In this document: one piece after another, positions 1 through 8,005 of the stretch | Position numbering within the stretch: position 1 is the stretch's first letter | Layout of the letters: each line of letters opens with the position of its first letter | Source: Azospirillum endophyticum | GTDB lineage: Bacteria > Pseudomonadota > Alphaproteobacteria > Azospirillales > Azospirillaceae | Direction: 5' to 3' | NCBI RefSeq assembly: GCF_016595245.1 | Contig: NZ_JAENHM010000030.1 | Span: 62,001 to 126,000, forward strand | DNA: 64,000 bases | Notes under the pieces: model-generated | The model's database searches: none | Seen by the model: the letters and a program-made list of their open reading frames with translations, nothing else | What the model was told of the DNA's origin: nothing | Position numbers and translations under genes: made by a program

Positions 1-599
1 TTGTGGATGCCACCCAAGGGCAGCGGCAGTCCGGTCGCCACCAGCTTCAGCAGCGCCCGCATGTTGCCCGCCGCGCCGGGGCCGTAGACCAGCGGCGGGC
101 GGATCACCACCAGCTCCATGCCGGTGCGGGCGGAGATCGCCGCCAGCGCCCGCTCGGCCTCCAGCTTCGAGATGCCGTAGGGGCTGTGCGGATCGGACGG
201 AGCCGCGGCATCCAGCGGAGCGGGGCGGCTTTCGTCAACCATCGCCTTGATGCTGCTGAGGAAGACGAAGCGTTTCACCCCGGCCGCCGCCGCCTGCTCC
301 GCCAGCCGGACGGTACCGTGGGTGTTCACGCGGCGAAATTCCGCCAGCGGGTCGGCGGCGGTGTCGCGCATCACATGGACGCGGGCGGCCATGTGGATCA
401 CGGCGTCCATGCCGGCCACGGCGGCGCTCCAGTCCGTATCGGGGCCGATGTCGCCGACGATCGCAGGCTCCCATGGGCCTTTCGAGGTGGTGCCCGGGGC
501 GGTGCGCAGGGCTGCCCGCAGCCGATGTCCGCGGGCGGCCAGCAGAGGGGCGGTGTGGCGACCGACGAAGCCGGTCGCTCCGGTCAGGAGAACGTGCAT
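1..599 (-). CDS. NAD-dependent epimerase/dehydratase (C-terminus beyond window)
   Basis: Extended short-chain dehydrogenase, probably a nucleotide-sugar 4-epimerase or 4-reductase. The visible 199 residues start MHVLLTGATGFVGRH, which is the Rossmann dinucleotide loop (GATGFVG, residues 7-13). The VIHMAA strand sits near 67-72, a serine strand (FLSSIKA) near 113-119, and the catalytic YGISK pair is Tyr141/Lys145. The protein runs off the left edge, so the substrate-specific C-terminal half is not visible. The next genes are glycosyltransferases and a WecA/MraY-like enzyme, so a role in activated-sugar supply for surface polysaccharide is inferred. The exact sugar cannot be told. Confidence 0.88.
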   Translation of the reverse strand, partial: MHVLLTGATGFVGRHTAPLLAARGHRLRAALRTAPGTTSKGPWEPAIVGDIGPDTDWSAAVAGMDAVIHMAARVHVMRDTAADPLAEFRRVNTHGTVRLAEQAAAAGVKRFVFLSSIKAMVDESRPAPLDAAAPSDPHSPYGISKLEAERALAAISARTGMELVVIRPPLVYGPGAAGNMRALLKLVATGLPLPLGGIH

Positions 600-771
600 G
601 AGCAGGATCGTCCGGGCTGGGTTCGTATGACGGGGCGAGCGATGCCTTAGTATCCGGTTTGGCCAGGTGGTGCCACGGCGCAAAGTCCCACGCCCCTTTT
701 CCAGCTTTCAGTCCAAGGTGGGAATGGCTATAAGCTGGACAGGGACGCGTGAATAAGGACGCTACCAAGAC

Positions 772-1821
772 ATGTCACACATCATAGACGGTGCAAATGA
801 TCGGCACAGCCGGATCATCATCGTCAGCTTTAATTGCGCCGACTTCGTCAACCGCGTCATTGGCTGTCTGCTCGACCAGACCGATCCCGCCTTCGAGGTG
901 GTGATCGTCGACAATGCCTCGAAGGACGTCGACGGCATCGCCTTGCCTGCCGACCCGCGTTTCCGCATGATCCGGCTGGACACGAATGTGGGGTTCGCCA
1001 AGGCCAACAACGTCGGTGCCGCCGGCGCCACCGTGCCCTGGATCGTGACGCTGAACCCGGATGCCTTCCCGCGCCGCGACTGGATGGAGCGGCTGCAGGC
1101 CGCCGCCCGCGCGCAGCCCGACGTGGCGATGTTCGGGTCGACCCAGCTCTTCTCGCACGATCCCCGCATGATCGACGGCGAGGGTGACCAGTATTCCATC
1201 TTCGGCTTCGCTTGGCGGGTCAATTATCGCCGCATGCTGAAGCCGCCCTACTACAGCGGGGCGGTCTTCTCGCCCTGCGCCGCCGCCGCCATGTACCGGC
1301 GCGATCGTTTCGAGGCGGTCGGCGGCTTCGACGAGGATTTCTTCTGCTATTGCGAGGATGTCGACCTCGGATTCCGCATCCGCCTCGCCGGCGGTCCGGC
1401 GGTCCAGGTCGGCGATGCGGTGGTGGAGCATGTCAGCAGCGGCGTCTCCAAGCAGTACGGCACCTTTGCCCAGTATCACGGCGTGCGGAACTTGGTCTGG
1501 ACCATGGTGAAGAACATGCCGCTGCCGCTGCTGCCGCTGGCCTTTCTCGGCCATTCGCTGCTGGTGGTCTATCTGGTGTTCCGCAGCCTGGGCAGCGGGC
1601 GCACCGGCGCCATCGGCCGCGGCATCCGCGATGCACTGCGCGGCCTGCCGCGCATGATCGCCAAGCGCCGGGTCATCCAGCGGGACCGCAAGGTGTCGCT
1701 GGGGCAGGTCGCCGGCATGATCGCCTGGAACCCGCTGCTGCTGAAGACCCGCGGCCGTCCGGGCTGCTCCCTGTCCAGCCGATCAGACCAGCCGCCAGCC
1801 GTGGGTGTTGAAAAAGCGTAG
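772..1821 (+). CDS. Family 2 glycosyltransferase (rhamnosyltransferase-like)
   Basis: GT-A fold transferase of 349 residues that would move a sugar from a nucleotide donor onto a growing glycan at the inner membrane. Seen: IIIVSFN strand at 15-21, nucleotide-binding VDNAS at 46-50, NVGFAKANN at 72-80, a DXD-equivalent NPDA at 95-98, and GGFDEDFF followed by CEDVDLGFRI typical of the acceptor-side acidic motif. A hydrophobic stretch near residues 245-265 could anchor it to the membrane. The last 39 bases overlap the tail of the convergent glycosyltransferase gene on the other strand. Donor and acceptor are unknown. Confidence 0.9.
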   Translation: MSHIIDGANDRHSRIIIVSFNCADFVNRVIGCLLDQTDPAFEVVIVDNASKDVDGIALPADPRFRMIRLDTNVGFAKANNVGAAGATVPWIVTLNPDAFPRRDWMERLQAAARAQPDVAMFGSTQLFSHDPRMIDGEGDQYSIFGFAWRVNYRRMLKPPYYSGAVFSPCAAAAMYRRDRFEAVGGFDEDFFCYCEDVDLGFRIRLAGGPAVQVGDAVVEHVSSGVSKQYGTFAQYHGVRNLVWTMVKNMPLPLLPLAFLGHSLLVVYLVFRSLGSGRTGAIGRGIRDALRGLPRMIAKRRVIQRDRKVSLGQVAGMIAWNPLLLKTRGRPGCSLSSRSDQPPAVGVEKA

Positions 1822-2622
1822 GGCCGAGCGGGCGAACATCCGGATATGTGCGCGGCCCTTGCGCGCCGCCTTGCCGCCGAAATGCACCATGCGGACGTCC
1901 GGCACATAGGCGATCTCACCCAGCGCCATTGCCCGGCGTGACAGGTCGAAATCCTCGAAATACAGGAAATAGCCGTCGTCGAAACCGCCCAGCCGGGCCA
2001 ACGCGTCGCGCCGGAACAGCATGAAGGCGCCGCTGACCTGCTCCAGCCCGGTGACGATGGCGTCCCGCGTGACGTCCCTCATCTCGTAGCGGTCGAGCCG
2101 CTCGGCGAACAGCCGCTTCACGCCGGCGGGGGCGAAGGCGCGCAACCCCAGGTCCAGCACGGTCGGCCGGCGCTTGCACAGGAACTCCTGCTCGCCCGCC
2201 GGGCCGAACACCTTCGGTGTCAGCAGCACCGTGCGCGGGTGGGCCTCCATGTACCGCCAGCCGGCCAGCAGCGCGTCCGGCTCCAGCAGGATGTCGTAGT
2301 TGAGGATCAGGTGATAGGGCGCCTCGCCGCGGCCGATCGCCAGATTGTGCCCGGCACCATAGCCGACATTGCCATGCCCGGCGATCAGCGTCACCGCCGT
2401 CCGCCCGGCCTCGGCATAGCGGTCCAGCAGCGGCCGGAACGGATTGGCGCCTGAGTCGCTGCCTTCGGGCGCGCCGTTGTCGATGATCCACAGCCGGGTC
2501 CGCACCCCGGCCCCCTGTTCCAGCCGGTCGGCGGCGGAACCGATGCTGTCGAGCGAGCGGGCCAGCAACTCGGGATCGGGATGATAGAGGACGACGGACA
2601 GGTCGAGGAACGGGGTGGTCAT
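1783..2622 (-). CDS. Family 2 glycosyltransferase
   Basis: A 279-residue GT2 enzyme starting MTTPFLDLSVVLYH. Motifs seen: LWIIDNGA (donor nucleotide strand), GHGNVGYGAGHN, LNYDILLEPDAL with the metal/nucleotide acidic site, GGFDDGYFLYFEDFDLSRR near the C-terminus, and a basic tail RKGRAHIRMFARSALRF common in rhamnosyl/fucosyl-type GT2 proteins. It starts 5 nt after the stop of the upstream WecA-like gene, so the two are almost certainly co-transcribed. The initiating transferase would be made first and this enzyme would extend the lipid-linked sugar. Substrate unknown. Confidence 0.9.
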   Translation of the reverse strand: MTTPFLDLSVVLYHPDPELLARSLDSIGSAADRLEQGAGVRTRLWIIDNGAPEGSDSGANPFRPLLDRYAEAGRTAVTLIAGHGNVGYGAGHNLAIGRGEAPYHLILNYDILLEPDALLAGWRYMEAHPRTVLLTPKVFGPAGEQEFLCKRRPTVLDLGLRAFAPAGVKRLFAERLDRYEMRDVTRDAIVTGLEQVSGAFMLFRRDALARLGGFDDGYFLYFEDFDLSRRAMALGEIAYVPDVRMVHFGGKAARKGRAHIRMFARSALRFFNTHGWRLV

Positions 2623-2627
2623 GGGGA

Positions 2628-3632
2628 TCAGGCTTTCGACATGCGTGTCAGCGTCGCCAGCAGCAGCGCGACCGCCACGGCTCCCGGCGCCAGGGTCCAG
2701 GCGCCGAAGCTGCCGGCGGCCAGCGCCGCCGCGACCAGGACGAGGCTGTAACCGATGATGGTGAGAACCACGCGGTCGTGCCGGCCGGCACCCTTGGCGG
2801 CCTTCTGATAGAAATGCTCGCGGTGGGCCTGCCAGATCTTCTCGCCGCGCAGCAGGCGGCGCAGCAGGGTGATGGTGGCGTCGGTCAGGTAATAGGCCGG
2901 CAGGATCAACGCCGCCGCCCAGTCGCCGCGCGCCGCCAGCGAGGCCAGCAGGAAGGCCAGGATATGGCCGAGCGGGATGCTGCCGACGTCGCCCATGAAC
3001 ATCCGCGCCGGCCGCCAGTTGTGAGTCAGGAACCCCGCCGCCGCTCCGGCCAGCGCCGCTCCGGCGACTCCGGTCAGCCCGAAATCGCCCATGACCAGCG
3101 ACACCAGCGCGACGCCACCGCCGATCAGGATGGTTTCGCTGCCGGCCAGCCCGTCGATTCCGTCCATGAAATTGTAGAGGTTGACGAACCACAGCCACAG
3201 GAAGGCGGTCGCCGCCCGGTCCAGCCCCCAGGGCAGCCAGCCTTGCCACACCATCTGGTCCGCCGGCAAAGCCAGCAGCCCGAATGCCACCGCCAGCGCC
3301 TGCACCGCCAGCCGCAGCAGCGGCGACAGGGTGCGCCGGTCGTCCATCCACGACACTCCCATCAGCGCCAGCGTGCCCAGCAGCACCGCCCCCGTTTCCA
3401 GCGGCCGGCCGAAGACGATTCCGGCAAGGGCGAAGACCGGCACCACCGTCAGCATCACCGCCCAGCCGCCGCCGCGCGGGGTGGGGGCCTGATGGCTCGA
3501 CCGCTCGTTCGGGATGTCCATGATGCTGCTGGCGAGCAGGTAGCGCAGCACCCGCGTCGACAGGTACCAGCCGACGGCCAGGCACAGCAGGAAGACGCCG
3601 ATCAGTGCGGACGAATAGGCGGTGGAGGTCAT
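2628..3632 (-). CDS. WecA/MraY-family polyprenyl-phosphate sugar-1-phosphate transferase
   Basis: Multi-spanning inner-membrane glycosyltransferase family 4 enzyme, 334 residues. It would transfer a HexNAc-1-phosphate from a UDP-sugar to undecaprenyl phosphate to start a surface polysaccharide repeat. Seen: DIPNERSSH with the P-x-x-R-x-x-H pattern near 39-47, the metal-binding WMDDRR near 94-99, NLYNFMDGIDGLAG (the catalytic Asp region), MFMGDVGS, and the cytoplasmic HREHFYQ loop typical of WecA rather than MraY. About ten hydrophobic segments are visible. It leads an apparent two-gene operon with the following glycosyltransferase. WecA-like function is favoured over MraY by the lack of neighbouring mur genes. 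Confidence 0.88.
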   Translation of the reverse strand: MTSTAYSSALIGVFLLCLAVGWYLSTRVLRYLLASSIMDIPNERSSHQAPTPRGGGWAVMLTVVPVFALAGIVFGRPLETGAVLLGTLALMGVSWMDDRRTLSPLLRLAVQALAVAFGLLALPADQMVWQGWLPWGLDRAATAFLWLWFVNLYNFMDGIDGLAGSETILIGGGVALVSLVMGDFGLTGVAGAALAGAAAGFLTHNWRPARMFMGDVGSIPLGHILAFLLASLAARGDWAAALILPAYYLTDATITLLRRLLRGEKIWQAHREHFYQKAAKGAGRHDRVVLTIIGYSLVLVAAALAAGSFGAWTLAPGAVAVALLLATLTRMSKA

Positions 3633-4452
3633 GACGGCTCGGGTGGTGGAGGGAGGGAGAGGGTCAGAGCTTGTGATCGCTGTGTCATCACACTGCTGCT
3701 GCGAAAGGTGGACGGCAACACCGCGGTCGGCGGTTTCATTATCACCTTGGGTGGCAGCTCGCCAAAAAGATTGGAGCGGCCTTCACTTTCGAATCCGGCA
3801 GCTCGGCCGGATCGCGGGACAAGGAAGGATGCGCTCGGGCAGGGCGGCGGACCAGGGTGGCCGATACCTCTGTCGGAACGAAAGGCGCGGTGGTCATGGA
3901 TGCCGTGCCTGGATGACTCGAAATTTGTCGATTTGAACCTGTCTGACTGTAGCGGACGTCAAAGGCTTCAGTGCTGCAGAGCAACGTTATGATGGGTATC
4001 CCACGAGGATCCGGGGGAGCTTCCGGGGCACAGTCGTTCTCCCTACGCTCCGTTGCATGGAAGCTGGTGCATTCCCGCGGATCAGTCCGTCGGATGTGGC
4101 AGTTCGCCAGCCTTGCGCTTGTTCTCGTCAGCAGAGTCGGCGGTGATCGACAACCTCAATTATCGCGATCATCATACGCGCGCACGCCGCTCTCCGGGGT
4201 AAACCATGCGTAATCCTGCCGCCTCTGCCGCTTTCCCAATCACGATACCGCTTGCGGTTGCCGCCGGTGGGGGCGTTGGCGCAATGAAGGTCCACAATCT
4301 CATTTCCCGCACGGTTGCGCTCATCGCGCGCGGTGTTCGCCCGTATCTTGAGCGCGCTCTGCGTCTGGAACTGCAGGCGATGGCCGGCGGATTATCGGAG
4401 GCAGGTTAGGCTTCGTAAGTTGTCGCAGCTTTCTAGAAAGCAGGATGATCCA
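3633..4452. other. Long stretch without a convincing gene
   Basis: About 820 bases between the divergent polysaccharide operon and the AT-rich islet. Open frames here are short, have no recognisable motifs and poor composition. The best is 4206-4409 (67 codons), which I do not consider coding. The right part is where base composition shifts from GC-rich to AT-rich, so an islet boundary probably lies here. No integrase, tRNA remnant or clear direct repeat was seen. Confidence 0.5.
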
Positions 4453-5049
4453 ATGAGCAACGAGCAAATCGCCAAAGCAGCATTCATCTATTCACGTCAG
4501 CAAATACACCTAAAATCTTCCAACAAAGTAGATTACAGAAAAGCTGAAAACGAGACTTATGTGACTAAGCATAATCAATCTTTTGATCAATCAAAGATTA
4601 TGGTTTCTTGGGTAAAGAAAAATATAGATACGCTAACGTTAGCCGATGTTTCGGAAAAAACGAGAGCCTCTGGTGCCGGAAACTGCATGGGCTATGCGGC
4701 TGTCGCGCTTCACCATATGCGAACTGTCGGGGGCGCGCGAAAAACACACTCTGGGTATGTGAGTGTGGACGGCTGTGATCATGCATTCGCTCAAGTTGGA
4801 TTTCCAGTCCCGCCTAATGGAGAGTACCCGATAGATTTCGACGATTGGGGGGATGCCTGGATTGCCGATGGTTGGGCAAACATCTGCTGCCCTGCCAGGG
4901 AGTTCCGGATGCGTTTGACTGAGAAAATGAGCAAGTGGTCTCAGAATAAGAAAATAATAGAAAATCCGTATGCCGACATTGATCCTGCTGAATGGGTAAA
5001 TGAGGTTCCATCCGCGAAGAAAATTCACTCAGCTGTATTCGATCGATGA
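4453..5049 (+). CDS. Transglutaminase-like (Cys-His-Asp) protein of unknown role
   Basis: A 198-residue soluble protein with the order and spacing of a papain/transglutaminase-like triad: GAGNCMGYA (Cys78), CDHAFAQVG (His110) and WIADGW (Asp139, with DAW just before). The stretch between Cys and His (HHMRTVGGARK, then GYVSVDG) also resembles the transglutaminase-like core. No signal peptide or membrane segment. The ATG at 4453 has AGGA 7 nt upstream. An in-frame extension to 4315 has GC-rich, basic, low-quality sequence and is rejected. It is AT-rich unlike flanking genes, has rare codons such as ATA and TTA, and lies 43 nt before a ribosome-inactivating-like gene. Protease, amidase or deamidase activity is possible. 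Function is inferred from motif order only. Confidence 0.72.
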   Translation: MSNEQIAKAAFIYSRQQIHLKSSNKVDYRKAENETYVTKHNQSFDQSKIMVSWVKKNIDTLTLADVSEKTRASGAGNCMGYAAVALHHMRTVGGARKTHSGYVSVDGCDHAFAQVGFPVPPNGEYPIDFDDWGDAWIADGWANICCPAREFRMRLTEKMSKWSQNKKIIENPYADIDPAEWVNEVPSAKKIHSAVFDR

Positions 5050-5079
5050 ATTGATCATCATATGAACTTAATACGGAAC

Positions 5080-5095
5080 GGAGGGGTGTCGAGTG
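5080..5095 (+). promoter_or_regulatory. Ribosome binding site and GTG start of the RIP-like gene
   Basis: GGAGGGG at 5080-5086 sits 6 nt before the GTG at 5093. No other start in this frame has such a site, and the encoded protein begins just ahead of the conserved core. The strong Shine-Dalgarno supports a translated gene rather than a chance open frame. Confidence 0.65.
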
Positions 5096-5629
5096 CTGGA
5101 CAAAGTATCTTATCCTCTGAACGTCAGTCTGATCCGTCGGGATCTTACGATTGCACCAGCCGCCGGTGGCATTCCGGGGCCAAGGCAGACCAGAACTGGA
5201 TTTGGACAATTTACGCTAAAGTTCACCGCCTCGCCACTGACGTTATTCTACAAGCTCGACGACCTATATATCGAAGGGTTTCGCGCCAGGAATGGAAAGC
5301 TTTTTCTAACAAAAAATGCTCAATGCTCAATCACATCGGACTTTAAGCTCCCATATGGTAATGAGTATGGTGAGCTTGGTTTGGATAGAAGCACCGCTTT
5401 TGATCTGAGCCTCGCAAATGTGAACGGAGCCGTTAACGCTCTCTACCACAGAACCGATGGCAAAAATCCCGACGATCTTAAAAGATCACTCTGGATTGTG
5501 TGCGTCGCGTTTGCGGAAGCGGTGCGCTTTGACGATGTTCTTCTGGCTATTGTTCATGACAAGTCGATTGATGACTTGGATTGGACGCAGCATAAGAAGG
5601 CCGACAAGGTGCGTGTCGTGAAGGCATAG
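5093..5629 (+). CDS. Ribosome-inactivating protein (rRNA N-glycosidase) family, ricin/Shiga A-chain-like
   Basis: 178 residues matching the catalytic core of plant RIPs and Shiga toxin A. TLFYKLDDLYIEGFRARNG corresponds to the ricin strand ending in NAYVVGYRAGN (Tyr59 for ricin Tyr80). YGNEYGEL gives Tyr92 (ricin Tyr123). NALYHRTDG and DLKRSLWIVCVAFAEAVRF match ricin SALYYYSTGG and the EAARF helix, giving Glu142 and Arg145 (ricin Glu177, Arg180). LDWTQHKKADKV gives Trp164 (ricin Trp211). All five active-site residues are present in order. Known family chemistry is removal of one adenine from the sarcin-ricin loop of large-subunit rRNA. The protein is shorter than ricin A (267 residues), ending soon after the Trp, with no signal peptide or lectin domain. 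It is AT-rich and sits after a transglutaminase-like gene. Target (eukaryotic or bacterial ribosomes) is unknown. Confidence 0.78.
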   Translation: MLDKVSYPLNVSLIRRDLTIAPAAGGIPGPRQTRTGFGQFTLKFTASPLTLFYKLDDLYIEGFRARNGKLFLTKNAQCSITSDFKLPYGNEYGELGLDRSTAFDLSLANVNGAVNALYHRTDGKNPDDLKRSLWIVCVAFAEAVRFDDVLLAIVHDKSIDDLDWTQHKKADKVRVVKA

Positions 5630-5677
5630 CGGGATGGCAATTTCTGAAATCCCCTCCCCAATATTTCCGCCTCAAGA

Positions 5678-5706
5678 AACTGCCCGCCTGATGCGAGCGG
5701 GCAGTT
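5678..5706. terminator. Bidirectional hairpin terminator
   Basis: Perfect 10-bp inverted repeat AACTGCCCGC / GCGGGCAGTT with a 9-nt loop, lying between the convergent RIP-like gene and psiF-like gene. On the minus strand it is followed by TTTCTT, so it best fits termination of the psiF-like gene. It would also close the islet transcript. Confidence 0.7.
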
Positions 5707-5718
5707 CCCATTTCGTGC

Positions 5719-6024
5719 TCAGTTCTTCAGGCAGTTACTCATGAACGTCTTCCGCTCGTCTCCTGTCTTGCCCACGGCATCGGCATTGCATTTCTTCATC
5801 TTGTCCTGCTGAGCCGTCGGCGGCTTGGCCGGTTCGGCGGCAGGCTTGTTCGAAAGGCAGCCGTTCATGAATGCTTTCCGCGCATCACCCTTCAGGCCCT
5901 GACCCGTCGCGTCGGCATTGCAGGTCTTCATCTTTTCCTGCTGCGCTGTCGCCGCAGCCGATGGACCGGAACCGGCTGCCAGTGTTACAGCAACGGCAAC
6001 AGCTGCAATCACGCATCTCAGCAT
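5719..6024 (-). CDS. PsiF-repeat periplasmic protein
   Basis: A 101-residue secreted protein of the PsiF repeat family (phosphate-starvation-inducible in E. coli, biochemical role unknown). Residues 1-25 are a signal peptide (MLRCVIAAVAVAVTLAAG, cleavage after a run ending SAAA). Two repeats follow, each with the pattern QQ-KMK-CNADA ... ARKAFMNGCLS or ERKTFMSNCLKN, each with a Cys pair. The start at 6024 is preceded by GGGAGG about 8 nt upstream. It is a single gene facing the islet and ends at the shared hairpin. Confidence 0.88.
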   Translation of the reverse strand: MLRCVIAAVAVAVTLAAGSGPSAAATAQQEKMKTCNADATGQGLKGDARKAFMNGCLSNKPAAEPAKPPTAQQDKMKKCNADAVGKTGDERKTFMSNCLKN

Positions 6025-6488
6025 CTTAAAGTCCTCCCAAGCACGCCGCCTCGCACGAGGCATGTCGCGGCTGGTGAAGGATTGCATGCCGCACGGTCCC
6101 ATCCATAACCGGCAATAGATGTAATCCTGGGCAATTGTCAAAATGCTATGGACGCTCGCATATTCAGCGGATTCCATTGGTGCGCGGCGACATTTTGGGT
6201 GAAGAAATATTTTGCTTTTCACGCAGAAGCTACATCTGCGCCTTGATATCGTCTTGGGTAATGGGGCCTTAAGCAGGAATAAATTGAGAGATGTTCCGTG
6301 GCCCAGATGCCAACAATGGAAATGATCGGAAATATGACTGTTTCCAATTCAGTTGCCCGCTTGGCCACTCCGATCGCAGGGATAAATGCACTCCGCCCAC
6401 CATGACTCATGGTGCATCTGTTTTTGCTCTGCGTGCGCTGGAAGCGCGCCGATGCCTTCCACCATGCGCCTAATACGTATCCCAATAC
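6025..6488. other. Intergenic stretch, nothing recognised
   Basis: About 460 bases of mixed, locally AT-rich composition between the psiF-like gene and the epimerase, which are transcribed in the same (minus) direction. It should contain the psiF-like promoter at its left end. No protein, RNA or repeat was recognised. Confidence 0.4.
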
Positions 6489-7475
6489 TTACCCAATGCC
6501 GTGATAGGTCTTGTACCACTCGACGAAGCGCGGCAGGCCGACCTCGATCGGGGTTTTCGGCTCGAAGCCCAGCACTTGGCGGCTCAGCTCGATGTCGGCG
6601 GCGGTCTCCTGCACGTCGCCGGCCTGCATCGGCTCCATCACCTTCACGGCCTCGCGGCCCAGCGCCAGTTCCAGCACGCCGATGAAGCGCATCAGTTCCT
6701 CGCACCGGTTGTTGCCGAGGTTGAACAGCCGATGCGGCGCGCCGGTCTCCGCATCGACCGGGGCGGGGCGGTCGAGGGCGGCCAGCACGCCGGCGACGAT
6801 GTCGTCGATATAGGTGAAGTCACGCTTCATCCGGCCACCGTTGAAGACGCGGATCGGCTTGCCGGCGGTGATGGCGTCGGCGAACAGCCAGGTTGCCATG
6901 TCCGGCCGGCTCCACGGGCCGTAGACCGTAAAGAAACGCAGGCCGGTCATCGGCATCCGGTAGAGATGGCTGTAGGTGAAGGCCAGCATCTCCGCCGCCT
7001 TCTTGGTGGCGGCATAGACCGACACCGGGCTGTCCACCCGGTCTTCGACCGAGAACGGCATCTTGCGGTTGGCGCCATAGACCGAGGAGGTCGAGGCGTA
7101 GACGAAATGCCGCAGGTTCGGCATGCGCCGCGCTGCCTCCAGCAAGGTCACCTGGCCGGTGACGTTGGCGTCGACATAGGCGTAGGGGTTCTCGATGGAG
7201 TAGCGCACGCCCGGCTGCGCCGCCAGATGGACCACGCCCGTCACGTCATCGAACTGCGGCCACAGCCCCTCCACCGTCGCGCGGTCGGAGATGTCGGCGC
7301 GGAGGAAGCGGAAGCCGGGCCGGTCGAGCAGCCGGGCCAGCCGGGCCTCCTTCAGCGCCACCGCGTAATAGTCGTTCAGGTTGTCGAGGCCCAGCACGCG
7401 CTCCCCGCGGTCCAGCAGAGCCGCGGCGACATGCGATCCGATGAAGCCGGCAGCCCCGGTGACGAGGATGGTCAT
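6489..7475 (-). CDS. Nucleotide-sugar epimerase, UDP-glucuronate 4-epimerase-like
   Basis: Extended SDR enzyme, 328 residues. N-terminal MTILVTGAAGFIGSH is the NAD-binding loop. LGLDNLNDYY, VVHLAAQPGVRYS (residues ~84-96), STSSVYG, YAATKKA (Tyr-x3-Lys catalytic pair) and FFTVYGPWSRPDMA are all typical of the UDP-glucuronate epimerase (LspL/Cap1J) subgroup, as are RDFTYIDDIV and NLGNN. The expected product is UDP-galacturonate for capsule, LPS or EPS. ATG 7475 was chosen because the Rossmann strand begins immediately. AAGGACC lies upstream. It stands alone, separated from the polysaccharide cluster by the islet and psiF-like gene. Confidence 0.86.
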   Translation of the reverse strand: MTILVTGAAGFIGSHVAAALLDRGERVLGLDNLNDYYAVALKEARLARLLDRPGFRFLRADISDRATVEGLWPQFDDVTGVVHLAAQPGVRYSIENPYAYVDANVTGQVTLLEAARRMPNLRHFVYASTSSVYGANRKMPFSVEDRVDSPVSVYAATKKAAEMLAFTYSHLYRMPMTGLRFFTVYGPWSRPDMATWLFADAITAGKPIRVFNGGRMKRDFTYIDDIVAGVLAALDRPAPVDAETGAPHRLFNLGNNRCEELMRFIGVLELALGREAVKVMEPMQAGDVQETAADIELSRQVLGFEPKTPIEVGLPRFVEWYKTYHGIG

Positions 7476-7631
7476 GGTCTCAAGGTCCTTATGACGATGG
7501 TCCGACGGACTTATGCCCCAGCGGCGGCCGGCGCGCCAGCCTCCATCCAAGACCTTTGCGTGACCGGTTCGCGCGCTTGACAGCCGCTCCGCCCTGCCGG
7601 TCTACTGCGCGACCGCGACACATCAGGACCG

Positions 7632-7982
7632 ATGGGACCATCGATGCCCCCGAAGAAGAATCCGCTGAACCTGAACCCGCTGCAGCTGCGCACCCTGACC
7701 CTGCTGCAGGAGCTTGCCCGCCTGGAAAACAAGCCGGCCGAGGACGAGGAGGGTGGCTTCCAGATCACCGCCCTGCCGCACGCGCACGGCAATCATTTCC
7801 ATCTCGGCCATGCCGTGGTCGCCGCCAAGGACGCCACCGGCCTGCAGAACGACGCGGTCTGGACCATCCTGGAGCGCAAGGGCATCGTGAAGCGCACCCC
7901 CGGTGCCGCGATCCTGACCGCCGCCGGCGTCGAGTACGACACCGGGCTGCGCGACCAGATCCTGCACCAGTCCAATCACTGA
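7632..7982 (+). CDS. Conserved hypothetical protein
   Basis: 116 residues, unrecognised. A basic Pro/Asn-rich start (MPPKKNPLNLNPLQLR) is followed by a helix LRTLTLLQELARL and a core with FQITALPHAHGNHFHLGHAVV, rich in His and possibly metal-binding, then NDAVWTILERKGIVK resembling a small winged-helix turn. ATG 7632 has AGGA only 3 nt upstream, while ATG 7644 is 15 nt away, so the exact start is uncertain. A different open frame overlapping the whole region has Arg/Pro-rich composition and is rejected. It is followed 23 nt later by another small gene in the same direction. Confidence 0.6.
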   Translation: MGPSMPPKKNPLNLNPLQLRTLTLLQELARLENKPAEDEEGGFQITALPHAHGNHFHLGHAVVAAKDATGLQNDAVWTILERKGIVKRTPGAAILTAAGVEYDTGLRDQILHQSNH

Positions 7983-8005
7983 GGCCTTGGGGCGGAGCCG
8001 CGCCG

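Noticed and set aside
4206..4409. 67-codon open frame in the gap before the islet
   Set aside because: No motif and no convincing ribosome site, and it lies in a composition transition zone. Kept as non-coding.
4315..4452. Upstream in-frame extension of the transglutaminase-like gene
   Set aside because: The added 46 residues are Arg/Cys-rich, in GC-rich non-coding DNA, without a ribosome site. ATG 4453 has AGGA at correct spacing.
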